This document shows, piece after piece, positions 25,933 through 35,680 of a stretch of DNA of 35,784 nucleotides. The position numbers and the translations under genes were made by a program. The stretch comes from Elusimicrobiota bacterium (GTDB taxonomy: Bacteria; Elusimicrobiota; Elusimicrobia; F11): NCBI GenBank assembly GCA_003140895.1, contig PLLH01000011.1, positions 6,388 through 42,171 on the forward strand. The letters are read 5' to 3'. Positions within the stretch are counted from its first letter, which is position 1. Each line of letters begins with the position of its first letter. A model generated the notes under the pieces. That model was not told the DNA's origin, made no database searches, and was given only the letters and a program-made list of their open reading frames with translations.

Positions 25933-27243
25933 TTAGCAGTTTGGTTGGGGCGGTTCGGGCGAAAACTGCGGTGCCGGCGTGATTTTCCCCGTGTACGTCG
26001 TGGGAACAGGGCCTTGGTAGTAACGATAAAAATTTTGGACCAGTGAAAATTGGGCGGACGTGGGCTCCTGGGTTTGGCAGGCCGCGTCCAAATCGTCCAA
26101 GGTGAATGGATCCATCTCAATCAGCGGCTCCGGATCGCATTTTTCAAGGTGGTCCGCCATGTGAATGCTGACGAAATTGCTGACCCCCATTTTAAAAAGC
26201 GCCTTGACGCATTCGGGATCAAATTGCCCGCCGGATTCTCTTTTCATAATTGAGAGGGCGTCGGCCATCGACATGGCCGTCCGATAGTGGCGTTTTGAGG
26301 TGATGGCGTCCAAGACGTCCGCGACGGCGAGGATGCGGCCCAAAAGGGGAATTTCGTCGCCTTTCAAGCCTCTCGGATACCCTTTCCCGTCAAACCGTTC
26401 GTGGTGGCTGGAAGCGATGAGGGGAATGTCCGCCAGCCCCGCTTTGAAGACGAATTTCGACAGCAAGGTGTAGGTGCCTCTGGCGTGGCTTTGGATCTCC
26501 TGGTATTCCGAGGAGGTGAGCGATCCTTCTTTCGTCAGGATCTCTTCCTCAATTTCAATTTTCCCCAAATCATGCATGAGTCCGGCATAGCGCAGCTTTT
26601 CAAGGTCGTTCGATTCCAGCCCCATGGTTTTTCCGATTTCCTGGGCGTATTGGGTCATGCGGAACGAATGGCTGTAGGTCAGGGGATCTCTCTGGTCGAT
26701 GGCGATCGCCAGCACTTCCATCGTGGACTCAAAATTTTTCTTGAGTTCCTCGTAAAGGGTTAGCGTGTGACGGTGCGCCGTGGCGAGTTGCCCCGTTCGG
26801 GCTTTCACTTTTTCTTCAAGCGTCGTATTCCATTCGCGCAGAGCCGCCGACATGGCTCTGTTTTCTTCAAGAATCCGTTGATGTTCGATCGCCTGGTTCA
26901 ATAGGCATTTGATTTGCTCGATGTTGGCGGGCTTCAAAACATACGCCGAGGCGCCAAGGTTCAGCGCGTCAATGGCGTAGTTGGTTTCAGCAAAACCGGT
27001 CATCATGATCACCGTCATCTCCGGACGTTTTGATTTAAGTTCTTTGAGGACGTCGATCCCGGTGATATCCGGCATTTTGATATCCAAAAGGGCCGCGGCG
27101 AAGTCATTCTCTTTGGCGGCCGCGAGGGCGGCCATGCCGCAATCGGCGCTCACCACGGAATAGCCGGATCTCTTGAGAATGCTCTCCAGCGTGATGCGCT
27201 GGCCGTTGTTATCATCGACCAGCAAAATTTTATTGAGGCTCAT
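25933..27243 (-). CDS. Response regulator with REC and HD-GYP domains (RpfG-like)
   Basis: REC: KILLVDDNN, LLDIKMPDITG, VIMMTGFAE, VLKPAN. HD-GYP: LMHDLGKIEI, SSHHERFDGKGYPRGLKGDEIPLLGRILAVADVLDAITSKRHYRTAM. Confidence 0.94.
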   Translation of the reverse strand: MSLNKILLVDDNNGQRITLESILKRSGYSVVSADCGMAALAAAKENDFAAALLDIKMPDITGIDVLKELKSKRPEMTVIMMTGFAETNYAIDALNLGASAYVLKPANIEQIKCLLNQAIEHQRILEENRAMSAALREWNTTLEEKVKARTGQLATAHRHTLTLYEELKKNFESTMEVLAIAIDQRDPLTYSHSFRMTQYAQEIGKTMGLESNDLEKLRYAGLMHDLGKIEIEEEILTKEGSLTSSEYQEIQSHARGTYTLLSKFVFKAGLADIPLIASSHHERFDGKGYPRGLKGDEIPLLGRILAVADVLDAITSKRHYRTAMSMADALSIMKRESGGQFDPECVKALFKMGVSNFVSIHMADHLEKCDPEPLIEMDPFTLDDLDAACQTQEPTSAQFSLVQNFYRYYQGPVPTTYTGKITPAPQFSPEPPQPNC

Positions 27244-28963
27244 GGTGATTCTCCTCCTTCTCCTCCGGTGGTTTTAGCGGGAGATTGACCGTAAAGCACG
27301 ATCCTTTCCCGCGTTGGCTTGTGACCGCGATGGACCCCCCGTGTTTTTCAATAATATTGTTGCTGATCGCCAGCCCCAACCCCGTTCCTCTCGCTTTGGT
27401 GGTGAAGAGGGGTTCAAATATTTTCGATAAATGGATTGGCTCAATACCGACGCCGGTGTCTTGGAAACTGATCGCGATGAATTCCGATTTTGGGCCCTCT
27501 TCGTTTTTCGACGCAATTTCAAAACGGGACGAGACGGTCAAGGTGCCTCCCTGCGCCATGGCTTGTATGGCGTTGTTTGTGATGTTGCAAAAAACCTGGT
27601 TCAATCGGTCCGGGTCCACCATGGCGTGAGGCAGCCGGAGATCCAAGTCCAGTTTAAACTCAATGGTGTCCGGAAACAAGATCAAGCTTGGAATTTGTTC
27701 CAATAGTTCGTTGATCATGGTTTTCCGGGGAACGAGATGGACGACGCGGGAGAAGTCCAACAGTTCTCCAATGATCATCACCGAGCTGTCCACTTCTCCC
27801 TCGACCAGTTTCAAAATTTCTTTGAGATGAGGATCGGACTCCAATATCTCGCTTCCCTTGAGTATATCCCGAACATAGTAAATCGCGTTCTTAATGGCAC
27901 CCAAAGGATTTTTTAATTCGTGAGCCACGCCCGCCGCCAGACGGCCGATGCTGGAGAGCCGCTCGCTCCGCAAAAGCTGTTCCTGCAGCATTTTTTCCTT
28001 CTGCTCCGACATTTTTAAGTCCGTGATGTCGCGAACCACGACTTGGATCACCCCCTGTCCTCCGAAGGACATGAGTTTGAACGACTGCGCGGTCATCCGG
28101 CCCATGCCGTCCCGCCGAACCATCGCGATTTCGCGGTCTTCCATGTTTCCTTCCGATAGAAGTTTCTTCATGGAGTCAACGACCCGTTGGTGATCGGAAG
28201 CCTGGCTGATATCGAAAATGTTCATGCCGGAGAGCTGTTCGCGGGTGTATCCGGTCAACTCTTCCCCGGCGATATTGACGTCTAAGTAGCGGCCGGTTTC
28301 CGGATCGACGATGAAGATGGGAACGCTGGCTTGTTCAAACAAGTTTTGGTAGCGGTCCTTTGTGAGTTTGAGCTGTTCATACACATCGGCGAGCTCAAGC
28401 GCCATGTTGTCCTCATCATATTCGGTGAAAGAGACGGCATCGTCCGCTGTCCAATCTTCCAGGCGGCGACCAATGAACCGGCATGAGGAATCTCCCTTGG
28501 CGATACAATGTGTTTCTAAAAAAGTGATCGGTTCATTTAAGTGGCCACTGAAGGATCCCGTCAGGTATCCGGCCAACAGCCAGCATTGGCATGCTCTCGC
28601 TTTTGAGGGGAAGAACCGCAGGTATTCGGAGGCTTCGCAGGAGTCCGTTGTTTCGATGATGAATTCATTGTTGGTTTCATCCAGCTCGGCGTTTTGCAGC
28701 GTTGCCACGGACTGAATCAGCTGGTTCTTGAAATGCGGGTCCAAGGCGTCCGTTTGGCCGCAGGAAAATCCCAGGCGCGCAAAGATACCAAGAGTCCTTG
28801 TTTCTCCGACGGTCCAGGTCAGTTCCCTTTTTAATCGTCCGATGGCTTCCGGGGCCATCAGGAGTCCCGGATCCCTCGATTTGTTGAAAAAGTTCGAGGA
28901 GAGAATAATGTCGACGCCTTTCGGGTCTTCATTCGGTCCAATATGGGCGGTGGCGAGTTTCAA
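27230..28963 (-). CDS. Sensor histidine kinase with N-terminal XylR_N/V4R sensor and PAS domain
   Basis: V4R-like CQCWLLAGYLTGSFSGHLNEPITFLETHCIAKGDSSCRFIGRR. PAS YQNLFEQASVPIFIVDPETGRYLDVN. H-box GVAHELKNPLGAIKNAI. GTGLGLAISNNIIEKHGG. Confidence 0.92.
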   Translation of the reverse strand: MKLATAHIGPNEDPKGVDIILSSNFFNKSRDPGLLMAPEAIGRLKRELTWTVGETRTLGIFARLGFSCGQTDALDPHFKNQLIQSVATLQNAELDETNNEFIIETTDSCEASEYLRFFPSKARACQCWLLAGYLTGSFSGHLNEPITFLETHCIAKGDSSCRFIGRRLEDWTADDAVSFTEYDEDNMALELADVYEQLKLTKDRYQNLFEQASVPIFIVDPETGRYLDVNIAGEELTGYTREQLSGMNIFDISQASDHQRVVDSMKKLLSEGNMEDREIAMVRRDGMGRMTAQSFKLMSFGGQGVIQVVVRDITDLKMSEQKEKMLQEQLLRSERLSSIGRLAAGVAHELKNPLGAIKNAIYYVRDILKGSEILESDPHLKEILKLVEGEVDSSVMIIGELLDFSRVVHLVPRKTMINELLEQIPSLILFPDTIEFKLDLDLRLPHAMVDPDRLNQVFCNITNNAIQAMAQGGTLTVSSRFEIASKNEEGPKSEFIAISFQDTGVGIEPIHLSKIFEPLFTTKARGTGLGLAISNNIIEKHGGSIAVTSQRGKGSCFTVNLPLKPPEEKEENHHEPQ

Positions 28964-28978
28964 CCGGGCGTTCTCCTT

Positions 28979-29971
28979 TTATTCGGGTCCCAACAAGGCG
29001 ACCACGGAATTGGACTCAACGCTGGCGGGCCAATTGTTTTCGGACCGGACGTATTGGAATGTCGTTGAAAAACCGATAAGGGGGATCTCCCCCACAAGAG
29101 GTTTGACGGCGGCCACGATTTCCTGTTCATTCTCAGCCGTTAAGGAATCGAGAGGAAAATTAAAGAGGAGAAACCCGAAGGCGGGGGCTTCCATTTCCAT
29201 ATGGGAGAGAGCGTTGCGCACCGCCGATTTTGTCGCTTCTTGATACACGTTTGGGTGGTTTTTAAACATGCCAATGTTCACCTCTCCGATTCCCCAGGCC
29301 GACCGGGACAGGCATTCGATTCCGACAAAACCTTGTTTGATGGCGGTATCCTGACTGAGGAGGGGAGGCGTGCTTTGATTTCGTGGCGCCAAGCTCGCCA
29401 TCCACGCGCCGAGGCCCGCGTCCGCGGCGGCGCGCAGAGAAGATTCCGGCTCTTTGGTGGCGGCGGAGTTGCTTAAGAGAATGAGGCCATGGTGATCAAA
29501 TTGTTGGCGAATGGTGCCGCGGTGATTTCGAAATTGAGTGAAAAGAGATGTGAGGCTCGGCAAGAGATTCGTCGGCTCGACTTCGGCCGAGGCCAGTGAG
29601 AGGCACATTTGGCCGCTTTGCAGCATGAAGACGAGAGGCGTGTTGGCGGTGGTGGATTCACTCGAGAAGAGTTGATGGGCGGCGATTCCAACGAGCGTGT
29701 CCTCTCCGCTCACGAGACGAACTCCTTCGATATAATTTTGAAAGTGAAAGCTGTCGGGGCCGAAGACCAGCACGAGGCCGAGGGGGCCTTCGCGCAGTTG
29801 GCTTTTGGCCATTTGAGCCGCTTCGCGGCCGCACTGGAAAGCGTCCGATAAGCTTGAATAGCCGATGGCGGCTGATGTGGTTTCTGAGAGCGTGGCACCC
29901 ATACTGTTTATAAGGATGAAGCCAGGCCGCTCTTCTTTCAAGGTTTTTAAAGCTTTTATTACTCCTTGCAA
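28979..29971 (-). CDS. FIST domain-containing protein
   Basis: SSLSDAFQCGREAAQMAKSQLREGPLGLVLVFGPDSFHFQNYIEGVRLVSGEDTLVGIAAHQLFSSEST; C-terminal IPLIGFSTTFQYVRSENNW. The listed start is TTG at 29971; ATG at 29902 (MGATLSETT) is a plausible alternative. Confidence 0.75.
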   Translation of the reverse strand: MQGVIKALKTLKEERPGFILINSMGATLSETTSAAIGYSSLSDAFQCGREAAQMAKSQLREGPLGLVLVFGPDSFHFQNYIEGVRLVSGEDTLVGIAAHQLFSSESTTANTPLVFMLQSGQMCLSLASAEVEPTNLLPSLTSLFTQFRNHRGTIRQQFDHHGLILLSNSAATKEPESSLRAAADAGLGAWMASLAPRNQSTPPLLSQDTAIKQGFVGIECLSRSAWGIGEVNIGMFKNHPNVYQEATKSAVRNALSHMEMEAPAFGFLLFNFPLDSLTAENEQEIVAAVKPLVGEIPLIGFSTTFQYVRSENNWPASVESNSVVALLGPE

Positions 29972-30009
29972 TAGTTATGTTTTGAGTTTAAATTTAGAGC
30001 GGATTTCTT

Positions 30010-31191
30010 ATGTCTTGTATCCTTCTGATCACCTTCGGCGGAGTTCTTCTAAGCCTTCTTTTTTGGCGGTTTTTTCGCGTGCGCTCTCGCGATTTGACCG
30101 CCTATAAGTCAATTCTTGAAAACAATCAAAAAAAGCTCGATCAGCAGATTTCACAGATCAGTATCTTTACGAAAGCCCTGCCGAATTTGCAAAGCCTCGT
30201 TCTCAGCTCAGACGGTTCGGAATCCTGGCGCTCCTTTTGTTTGGATGAAGCGCGAGCTCTCCTTCGCGCGGATGGAGCGAGCCTCTGGAGATATCACGAA
30301 GAGTCTCAGGAGTTGGAGCTGGACATAACCCGGGGGACCGAGGAAAATCAACCTGCCCCCCCGTCGCGCGTTGCCGTGGCGGAAAGCGAGCTGGGCGTTC
30401 CCTTCCGGCACAAGGGGCCTGTATTAACGCCGCCCTCGCCCGATAAGAATGAGAGCGTCTTGCTGGTTCCTCTCTTTGTCGTCGGTCAGCCATGGGGCGT
30501 CTGTCGTTTCGTCCGCCTGGGAGAGGATCCCATTTCACAGAGAGACTCGGATTTGGTCGGCGTTTTCTTCCGGCAGCTCACCATGACGATTGAAAACCGC
30601 GACATGGTTCATCATCGCGAAAAATTTTATCTCGAACTGGTTCAAACGCTGGCGGACACCCTCGATTCGCGCGACGCCGCCCTGGAAGGACAAACCCGGT
30701 CGGCCCGCCGCCTGGCACGAGGCATCGCTCGCGAGCTCGATTTGCCGGAAGAGTTTATTTATTACTTGGAATTCGCCGCTCTGCTTCATGATATCGGGAA
30801 GATTGCCATTGATGAACAATTGTTGAAGAAACCGGGACGGTTGACGCCGCAGGAGTTTGAAGTGATCAAGAAGCATCCTGAAATCGGGCAGCGGATTCTG
30901 GCGCCCGTGTCACTGCTCGCGCCCGTCGGGCCCATGGTTCTCTATCATCAAGAGTGGTTTAACGGCCAAGGATATCCCGAGGGTCTCAGGGGAGAGGAAA
31001 TTCCTCTGGGGGCGCGGATCGTGGCGGTGCTGGACGCCTGGGGGGCCATGACGTGCGACCATCCATGGCGATCGGCGCTCAGTCTGGATGAGGCCATCGC
31101 CGAAATTAAAAAAGGGGCGGGAACCCAGTTCGACCCCAAAGTGGTGGAGGCGTTTCTGGCGACCTTGGAGAAAAAAGGGTTGATGTTTTAA
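30010..31191 (+). CDS. Membrane-anchored GAF-HD-GYP domain protein
   Basis: N-terminal TM. GAF-like region. HD-GYP motifs LLHDIGKIAID, LYHQEWFNGQGYPEGLRGEEIPLGARIVAVLDAWGAMT. Confidence 0.9.
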   Translation: MSCILLITFGGVLLSLLFWRFFRVRSRDLTAYKSILENNQKKLDQQISQISIFTKALPNLQSLVLSSDGSESWRSFCLDEARALLRADGASLWRYHEESQELELDITRGTEENQPAPPSRVAVAESELGVPFRHKGPVLTPPSPDKNESVLLVPLFVVGQPWGVCRFVRLGEDPISQRDSDLVGVFFRQLTMTIENRDMVHHREKFYLELVQTLADTLDSRDAALEGQTRSARRLARGIARELDLPEEFIYYLEFAALLHDIGKIAIDEQLLKKPGRLTPQEFEVIKKHPEIGQRILAPVSLLAPVGPMVLYHQEWFNGQGYPEGLRGEEIPLGARIVAVLDAWGAMTCDHPWRSALSLDEAIAEIKKGAGTQFDPKVVEAFLATLEKKGLMF

Positions 31192-31241
31192 ACAGAAGAC
31201 TCCGCTTGCCGTTGTGGGGCTCAAGATCATATTCTTCACTC

Positions 31242-31919
31242 ATGTCAGGAACTCTCTTCGTTGTGGCCACTCCCATCGGTCATTTGGCCGATATCACTCT
31301 CCGGGCTATCGATACATTGAAAACCGTGTCGTTGGTGGCCTGTGAAGACACGCGCCGGACCAACATCCTGCTCCATCATCTCAATATTCAAAAGCCGCTG
31401 ATGAGATATGACGAGCACACCCATGAACAAGGATGCCGCCGCATCATCGACGTTCTTGGCATGGGGCAATCGGTGGCGCTGGTGACCGATGCCGGCACCC
31501 CCACCATCTCGGATCCGGGCCGGCGGTTGGTTGAGGAAGTGATAAAAAAAGGACAAAACGTTGTTCCCATCCCGGGCCCAAGCGCTTTGTTGGCGGGGCT
31601 GTGCGCGTCGGGGTTGTCTGGAGAAGGGTTCATTTTCTTAGGTTTTCTCCCCCGGAAAGCCGGCCCGGCCGGTCGCCTGTTGCGAGAGGCTCTTGGATTA
31701 GGTAAAAACGTTGTCATCTTTGAGTCGCCGTTTCGTGTTCACGCGACGCTCAGCGTCATTGCCGGGATCGGCCCCGACTTACACGTGGTTGTGGCACGGG
31801 AACTGACAAAAATACATGAGGAATTCATTCGCGGAAGCGCTCGGGACGTCACGGGCCGAATGGACGGGAAAGTTGTTAAAGGGGAAGTGGTCATCATGAT
31901 TGCCCCCGCTTCCGAATGA
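31242..31919 (+). CDS. rsmI: 16S rRNA (cytidine(1402)-2'-O)-methyltransferase
   Basis: MSGTLFVVATPIGHLADITLRAIDTLKTVSLVACEDTRRT, VTDAGTPTISDPG, VPIPGPSALL. The ORF track starts at 31206; ATG at 31242 matches the family N-terminus. Confidence 0.95.
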   Translation: MSGTLFVVATPIGHLADITLRAIDTLKTVSLVACEDTRRTNILLHHLNIQKPLMRYDEHTHEQGCRRIIDVLGMGQSVALVTDAGTPTISDPGRRLVEEVIKKGQNVVPIPGPSALLAGLCASGLSGEGFIFLGFLPRKAGPAGRLLREALGLGKNVVIFESPFRVHATLSVIAGIGPDLHVVVARELTKIHEEFIRGSARDVTGRMDGKVVKGEVVIMIAPASE

Positions 31920-32953
31920 GGAGAGAAAATTTGATTCGCGTTTCTATTTTGGGCGCCACCGGATATTCCGGCGGCGAATTGTTGCGGCTTCTGCTTAAAG
32001 ACAAAGGCGTCAAGATTCAGCATCTGACGTCGGAGTCGAGCCCGGGGTCGTCTGTCGATTCCGTCCATCCGGCGTTACGGGGGATGCTCACCCATCGTTT
32101 TGAATCCCTGAATGTCCCATTGATCGCAAAGGATTCCGACCTTGTGTTTTCCTGTTATCCGGCTGGGGCGGGGATCAGCCCGAACGCGCGTTTCGTTAAA
32201 GCCGGCGTTAAAGTCATCGATTTATCCGCCGATTTTCGTCTTCCTTCCGCTCAGTTGTATAAGAAGTGGTATAAGTTGCCGCACACGGCCCCCGCTTTGC
32301 TTAAGAAAGCCGTCTACGGGTTGCCGGAATATTTCCGCTCGCAGATTGCGGAAGCCTCCCTCATCGCCAATCCGGGATGTTACGCGACGGCCGCCCTTCT
32401 CGCGGCGTTGCCTCTTGTGAACAAAGGGGTCATCGACCCCCATAGCCTGATTATTGACGCCAAGTCTGGAGTGTCGGGAGCCGGCAAGAAATTGACGCTT
32501 CCTTATATGTTCGGCGAAGTGGATGAAAACTTCCAGGCGTACGCCATCGCTTCTCATCGTCACCAGCCGGAAATGGAACAAATCATCCGTCGAGTCGCCA
32601 AGACATCGGCCACCGTGACGTTTTCTCCCCACCTTGTACCAATGAATCGAGGGATCTTGTCTGTCTTGTACGCCACGTTAAAGAAGCCCCTCTCCTTACG
32701 GGACATTCGCTCCCTTTATCTGCGCGCCTACGAAGGGGAACCCTTCGTCCGAATCCTGCCTGAGGGCGAGCTGCCACAGACGAAAAACGTAGCTTATTCT
32801 AACTATTGCGATATTGGGATCACGGCCGATCCCCGGACCAAACGAGTCATTGTCTTGTCCGCCATCGACAACCTTGTCAAAGGGGCGGCAGGCCAAGCGA
32901 TTCAAAACATGAACATCTGTTTTCACCGTCCGGAACGGGAAGGCCTTGTATGA
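31916..32953 (+). CDS. argC: N-acetyl-gamma-glutamyl-phosphate reductase
   Basis: VSILGATGYSGGELLRLL, active-site NPGCYATAALLA, ASHRHQPEMEQ. ATGA overlap with rsmI. Confidence 0.95.
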   Translation: MRRENLIRVSILGATGYSGGELLRLLLKDKGVKIQHLTSESSPGSSVDSVHPALRGMLTHRFESLNVPLIAKDSDLVFSCYPAGAGISPNARFVKAGVKVIDLSADFRLPSAQLYKKWYKLPHTAPALLKKAVYGLPEYFRSQIAEASLIANPGCYATAALLAALPLVNKGVIDPHSLIIDAKSGVSGAGKKLTLPYMFGEVDENFQAYAIASHRHQPEMEQIIRRVAKTSATVTFSPHLVPMNRGILSVLYATLKKPLSLRDIRSLYLRAYEGEPFVRILPEGELPQTKNVAYSNYCDIGITADPRTKRVIVLSAIDNLVKGAAGQAIQNMNICFHRPEREGLV

Positions 32954-32980
32954 TCCACGCACAAATGAAAGGAGTTTCTT

Positions 32981-33274
32981 ATGGGTTTATTGACGATCAT
33001 CAAACGCATTTTTGGATTTGCGTCGAAAAAAGGAGCGATGGGACCTGGGGATCGAATGCTCAGGTGCATCGACTGCAGTGGGGAGTTTGTTTTTGACGAA
33101 GGAGAACAGCATTTTTTCCAATTGAAAGGGTTCACGGATCCAAAACGCTGCCCTCGCTGCCGTAAAAAAATTAAGCATCGAATGAAGAAAAATCGGACTC
33201 CTCCCAAGGTGAACCGCTCGCATCGCCGGTCCGAATCGCACAACGATTCTCCCTACGTCGACGAACGATATTAA
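32981..33274 (+). CDS. Small zinc-ribbon domain protein
   Basis: CIDCSGEFVFDEGEQHFFQLKGFTDPKRCPRCRKK (zf_trcl-like CxxC..CxxC). AAAGGAG RBS. Confidence 0.8.
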   Translation: MGLLTIIKRIFGFASKKGAMGPGDRMLRCIDCSGEFVFDEGEQHFFQLKGFTDPKRCPRCRKKIKHRMKKNRTPPKVNRSHRRSESHNDSPYVDERY

Positions 33275-33287
33275 GGGGGTTGCCTTT

Positions 33288-34523
33288 ATGAAATCGTCTT
33301 GCTGGCCCCTCGGGTTTTCCGCGACGGGGTTGTCCGCCGGGCTTTCCAAAAAGAAAAACAAAAAGGACATGGCCCTTTTTTTCTCGCACTTGCCGGCGCA
33401 AGGGGCGGCCCTCTTCACGAGCAATCTTGCCAAAGCGGCGCCGATTCTCCTCACTGAGAAGAAGCTCACCCAGCACCGAGGCCATGTTCGAGCGGTGGTG
33501 GTCAATTCCGGAAGCGCCAACGCCGCCACCGGGGTTCCTGGCCTTAACGACGCCGAAACCTCCGCCGCGTGGGTGGCCAAAGGACTTAAGGTGTCTCCCG
33601 ATGACGTCTGGGTGGCCTCCACGGGCGTGATCGGGACGCGGATCAACATGGCGAAGTATGAGCACGGTGTCCGCGGCCTCATCAAAAATTTGGGGTCGTC
33701 CGAAACGAACGAAGGGCATCTCGCGGCGGAAGCCATCATGACCACCGACACCGTTCCCAAGATTGCCGAAATCACGTTTAAATTGGGCGGGGTTCCTGTT
33801 CATATGTGGGGATGCGCCAAGGGGTCCGGCATGATTCATCCGGTTCTTCGCGGGCCGCATGGGCAACTCCACGCCACGATGCTCGTTTTTATTTTGACCG
33901 ACGCCTCGGCGACAACTCCCGTCATGCAACGCGCGCTTGAAAGCGTGGCGGACCGGACCTTTAATTGCGTGAGTATTGACGGCGACACCTCGACAAACGA
34001 TTTCGTTTCCATCCTGGCCAACGGGGCCGCCGGAGCTCCGGAAATCACCGTCCCGCGGGGCCGCCACTACAATGAGTTCAAGGCCGCGCTCATGCAGATC
34101 TGTGATCAGCTGACGAGGAAAATCGCCCTGGACGGCGAAGGGGCCTCGAAACTCGTTGAAGTTCACGTTGAAGGGGCGCGGTCGGAAAAATCAGCGCGTC
34201 AGATGGCTTCCGTGATTGCCTCCTCTCCGCTGGTGAAGACGGCGTGTCACGGGGCTGATCCCAATTGGGGTCGCGTGCTGGCCGCCATGGGGCGTTCCGG
34301 CGTTCATTTTGACCCGACCCGGATCAGAATTTGGTTGGGCGACATTCCCGTCTGCCATGCCGGCGTTGAGCTTCCTTTCTCTGAAGCGGAAGCCATCCGA
34401 TACCTGAAAAACAAAGAGATTTTGATCCGCGTGAATCTGGGGCTCGGGCACAAAAAGTCCCGGTATCTGACGTGCGATTTCACCGGACAATATGTCGGCA
34501 TCAACGCCGGTTACCGAACTTAA
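33288..34523 (+). CDS. argJ: Bifunctional glutamate N-acetyltransferase/amino-acid acetyltransferase
   Basis: AALFTSNLAKAAP, VVVNSGSANAATG, KGSGMIHP...ATMLVFILTDA, ADPNWGRVLAAMG, C-terminal YVGINAGYRT. Confidence 0.94.
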   Translation: MKSSCWPLGFSATGLSAGLSKKKNKKDMALFFSHLPAQGAALFTSNLAKAAPILLTEKKLTQHRGHVRAVVVNSGSANAATGVPGLNDAETSAAWVAKGLKVSPDDVWVASTGVIGTRINMAKYEHGVRGLIKNLGSSETNEGHLAAEAIMTTDTVPKIAEITFKLGGVPVHMWGCAKGSGMIHPVLRGPHGQLHATMLVFILTDASATTPVMQRALESVADRTFNCVSIDGDTSTNDFVSILANGAAGAPEITVPRGRHYNEFKAALMQICDQLTRKIALDGEGASKLVEVHVEGARSEKSARQMASVIASSPLVKTACHGADPNWGRVLAAMGRSGVHFDPTRIRIWLGDIPVCHAGVELPFSEAEAIRYLKNKEILIRVNLGLGHKKSRYLTCDFTGQYVGINAGYRT

Positions 34524-34554
34524 AGTCGCCGACGTTCACCTCTCATCCCTTAAC

Positions 34555-35208
34555 ATGAAAAAAACCGTTGTTGTCAAAGCGCATCGGGAACGGCTTTCGC
34601 CGGAGTCTTTGACCGCGTGCGCCGCCCTTCTTCAAGCGGGAGGCGTGATTGTCTTCCCGACGGACACGGTGTATGGTATCGGCTGCAACGCCTTCCATCT
34701 GGACGCCATCAATCGAATTTATGAGATCAAGGGCCGGTCGTATTCAAAACCGTTGCCGGTGCTTCTCGGGAAACCCGGTCACCTTCCTCTTGTGGCCCAT
34801 GATGTGTCGGCCAAAGCGTTTCCGTTGATTGAGGCCTATTGGCCGGGGCCCTTGACGCTGGTCGTCAATACCGCTCCCATGGCGCTGGCCGCCTCCCGAG
34901 GAAAAAACACCATCGCTGTTCGCGTTCCGGATCACGGCGTCATCCGGCAGATTCTCTCGGTGACGGGCTTGCCGCTCGCCTCAACAAGTGCCAATCTCTC
35001 CGGGCAGATCCCCTCCCGCACCTTCGACGATGTTAAGAAAGCGTTTTTCGGCCGTGTCGACATGATTATTGACGGAGGGCGCTGCCCCTTAGGAAGGGAA
35101 TCATCGGTTGTGGACGTGACGCACGATTCCTTTTTGGTTCTGCGCGAAGGAGCCATTTCGAAGCGGGATTTGGTCAAGACGATGAAATTAGACGGGAGAC
35201 TTGAGTGA
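34555..35208 (+). CDS. tsaC: L-threonylcarbamoyladenylate synthase (Sua5/YciO/YrdC/YwlC family)
   Basis: GGVIVFPTDTVYGIGCNAF, KGRSYSKPLPVLL, LPLASTSANLSGQ. The ORF track starts at 34492 (overlapping argJ); ATG at 34555 is more likely. Confidence 0.92.
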   Translation: MKKTVVVKAHRERLSPESLTACAALLQAGGVIVFPTDTVYGIGCNAFHLDAINRIYEIKGRSYSKPLPVLLGKPGHLPLVAHDVSAKAFPLIEAYWPGPLTLVVNTAPMALAASRGKNTIAVRVPDHGVIRQILSVTGLPLASTSANLSGQIPSRTFDDVKKAFFGRVDMIIDGGRCPLGRESSVVDVTHDSFLVLREGAISKRDLVKTMKLDGRLE

Positions 35209-35678
35209 ACGTTCTCTTCGTATGCACCGGTAATACCTGCCGCAGTCCCATGGCGGAACATCTTTTCCGAAAAATGGCGACGGAGGCCGGGGTGGCGGAT
35301 GTCCATGTGAGTTCCGCCGGGACATCGCCGGCGATGCACCTTGATTTTCCGGATGAGGCGCGCGCCACGCTGAAAGCGGAAGGGGTTGATGGGGTCCAGC
35401 ACGCGCCTCGTCGGTTGGATCAAAAGAACGTGGACGAGGCCGATCTGATTTTAACCATGGAGGCGCACCACAAAGCGGCCCTTGTTTCTTGTTTTCCGCA
35501 GGCCCGCGCCAAAACGCACGTGATCAACGCCTACGCGGGGCTTGGATCCCAGGGAATCCCGGATCCCTATGGCCACTCCGTTCGCGTTTATGAAACCGTG
35601 CTCGCTCAAATTAAAACGGCACTTGAAAAAATTATAAGTAAAATCCAGGAACAGCCAAAACCTTCCGAGGAGGAATAA
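35205..35678 (+). CDS. Low-molecular-weight protein phosphatase (YwlE-like arginine phosphatase)
   Basis: NVLFVCTGNTCRSPMAEHLF, IPDPYG. GTG start overlaps the tsaC stop (GTGA). Confidence 0.92.
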   Translation: MNVLFVCTGNTCRSPMAEHLFRKMATEAGVADVHVSSAGTSPAMHLDFPDEARATLKAEGVDGVQHAPRRLDQKNVDEADLILTMEAHHKAALVSCFPQARAKTHVINAYAGLGSQGIPDPYGHSVRVYETVLAQIKTALEKIISKIQEQPKPSEEE

Positions 35679-35680
35679 CC

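Noticed and set aside
33171-34166. 331-aa minus-strand ORF opposite argJ
   Set aside because: argJ on the plus strand is unambiguous; the antisense translation has no motifs.
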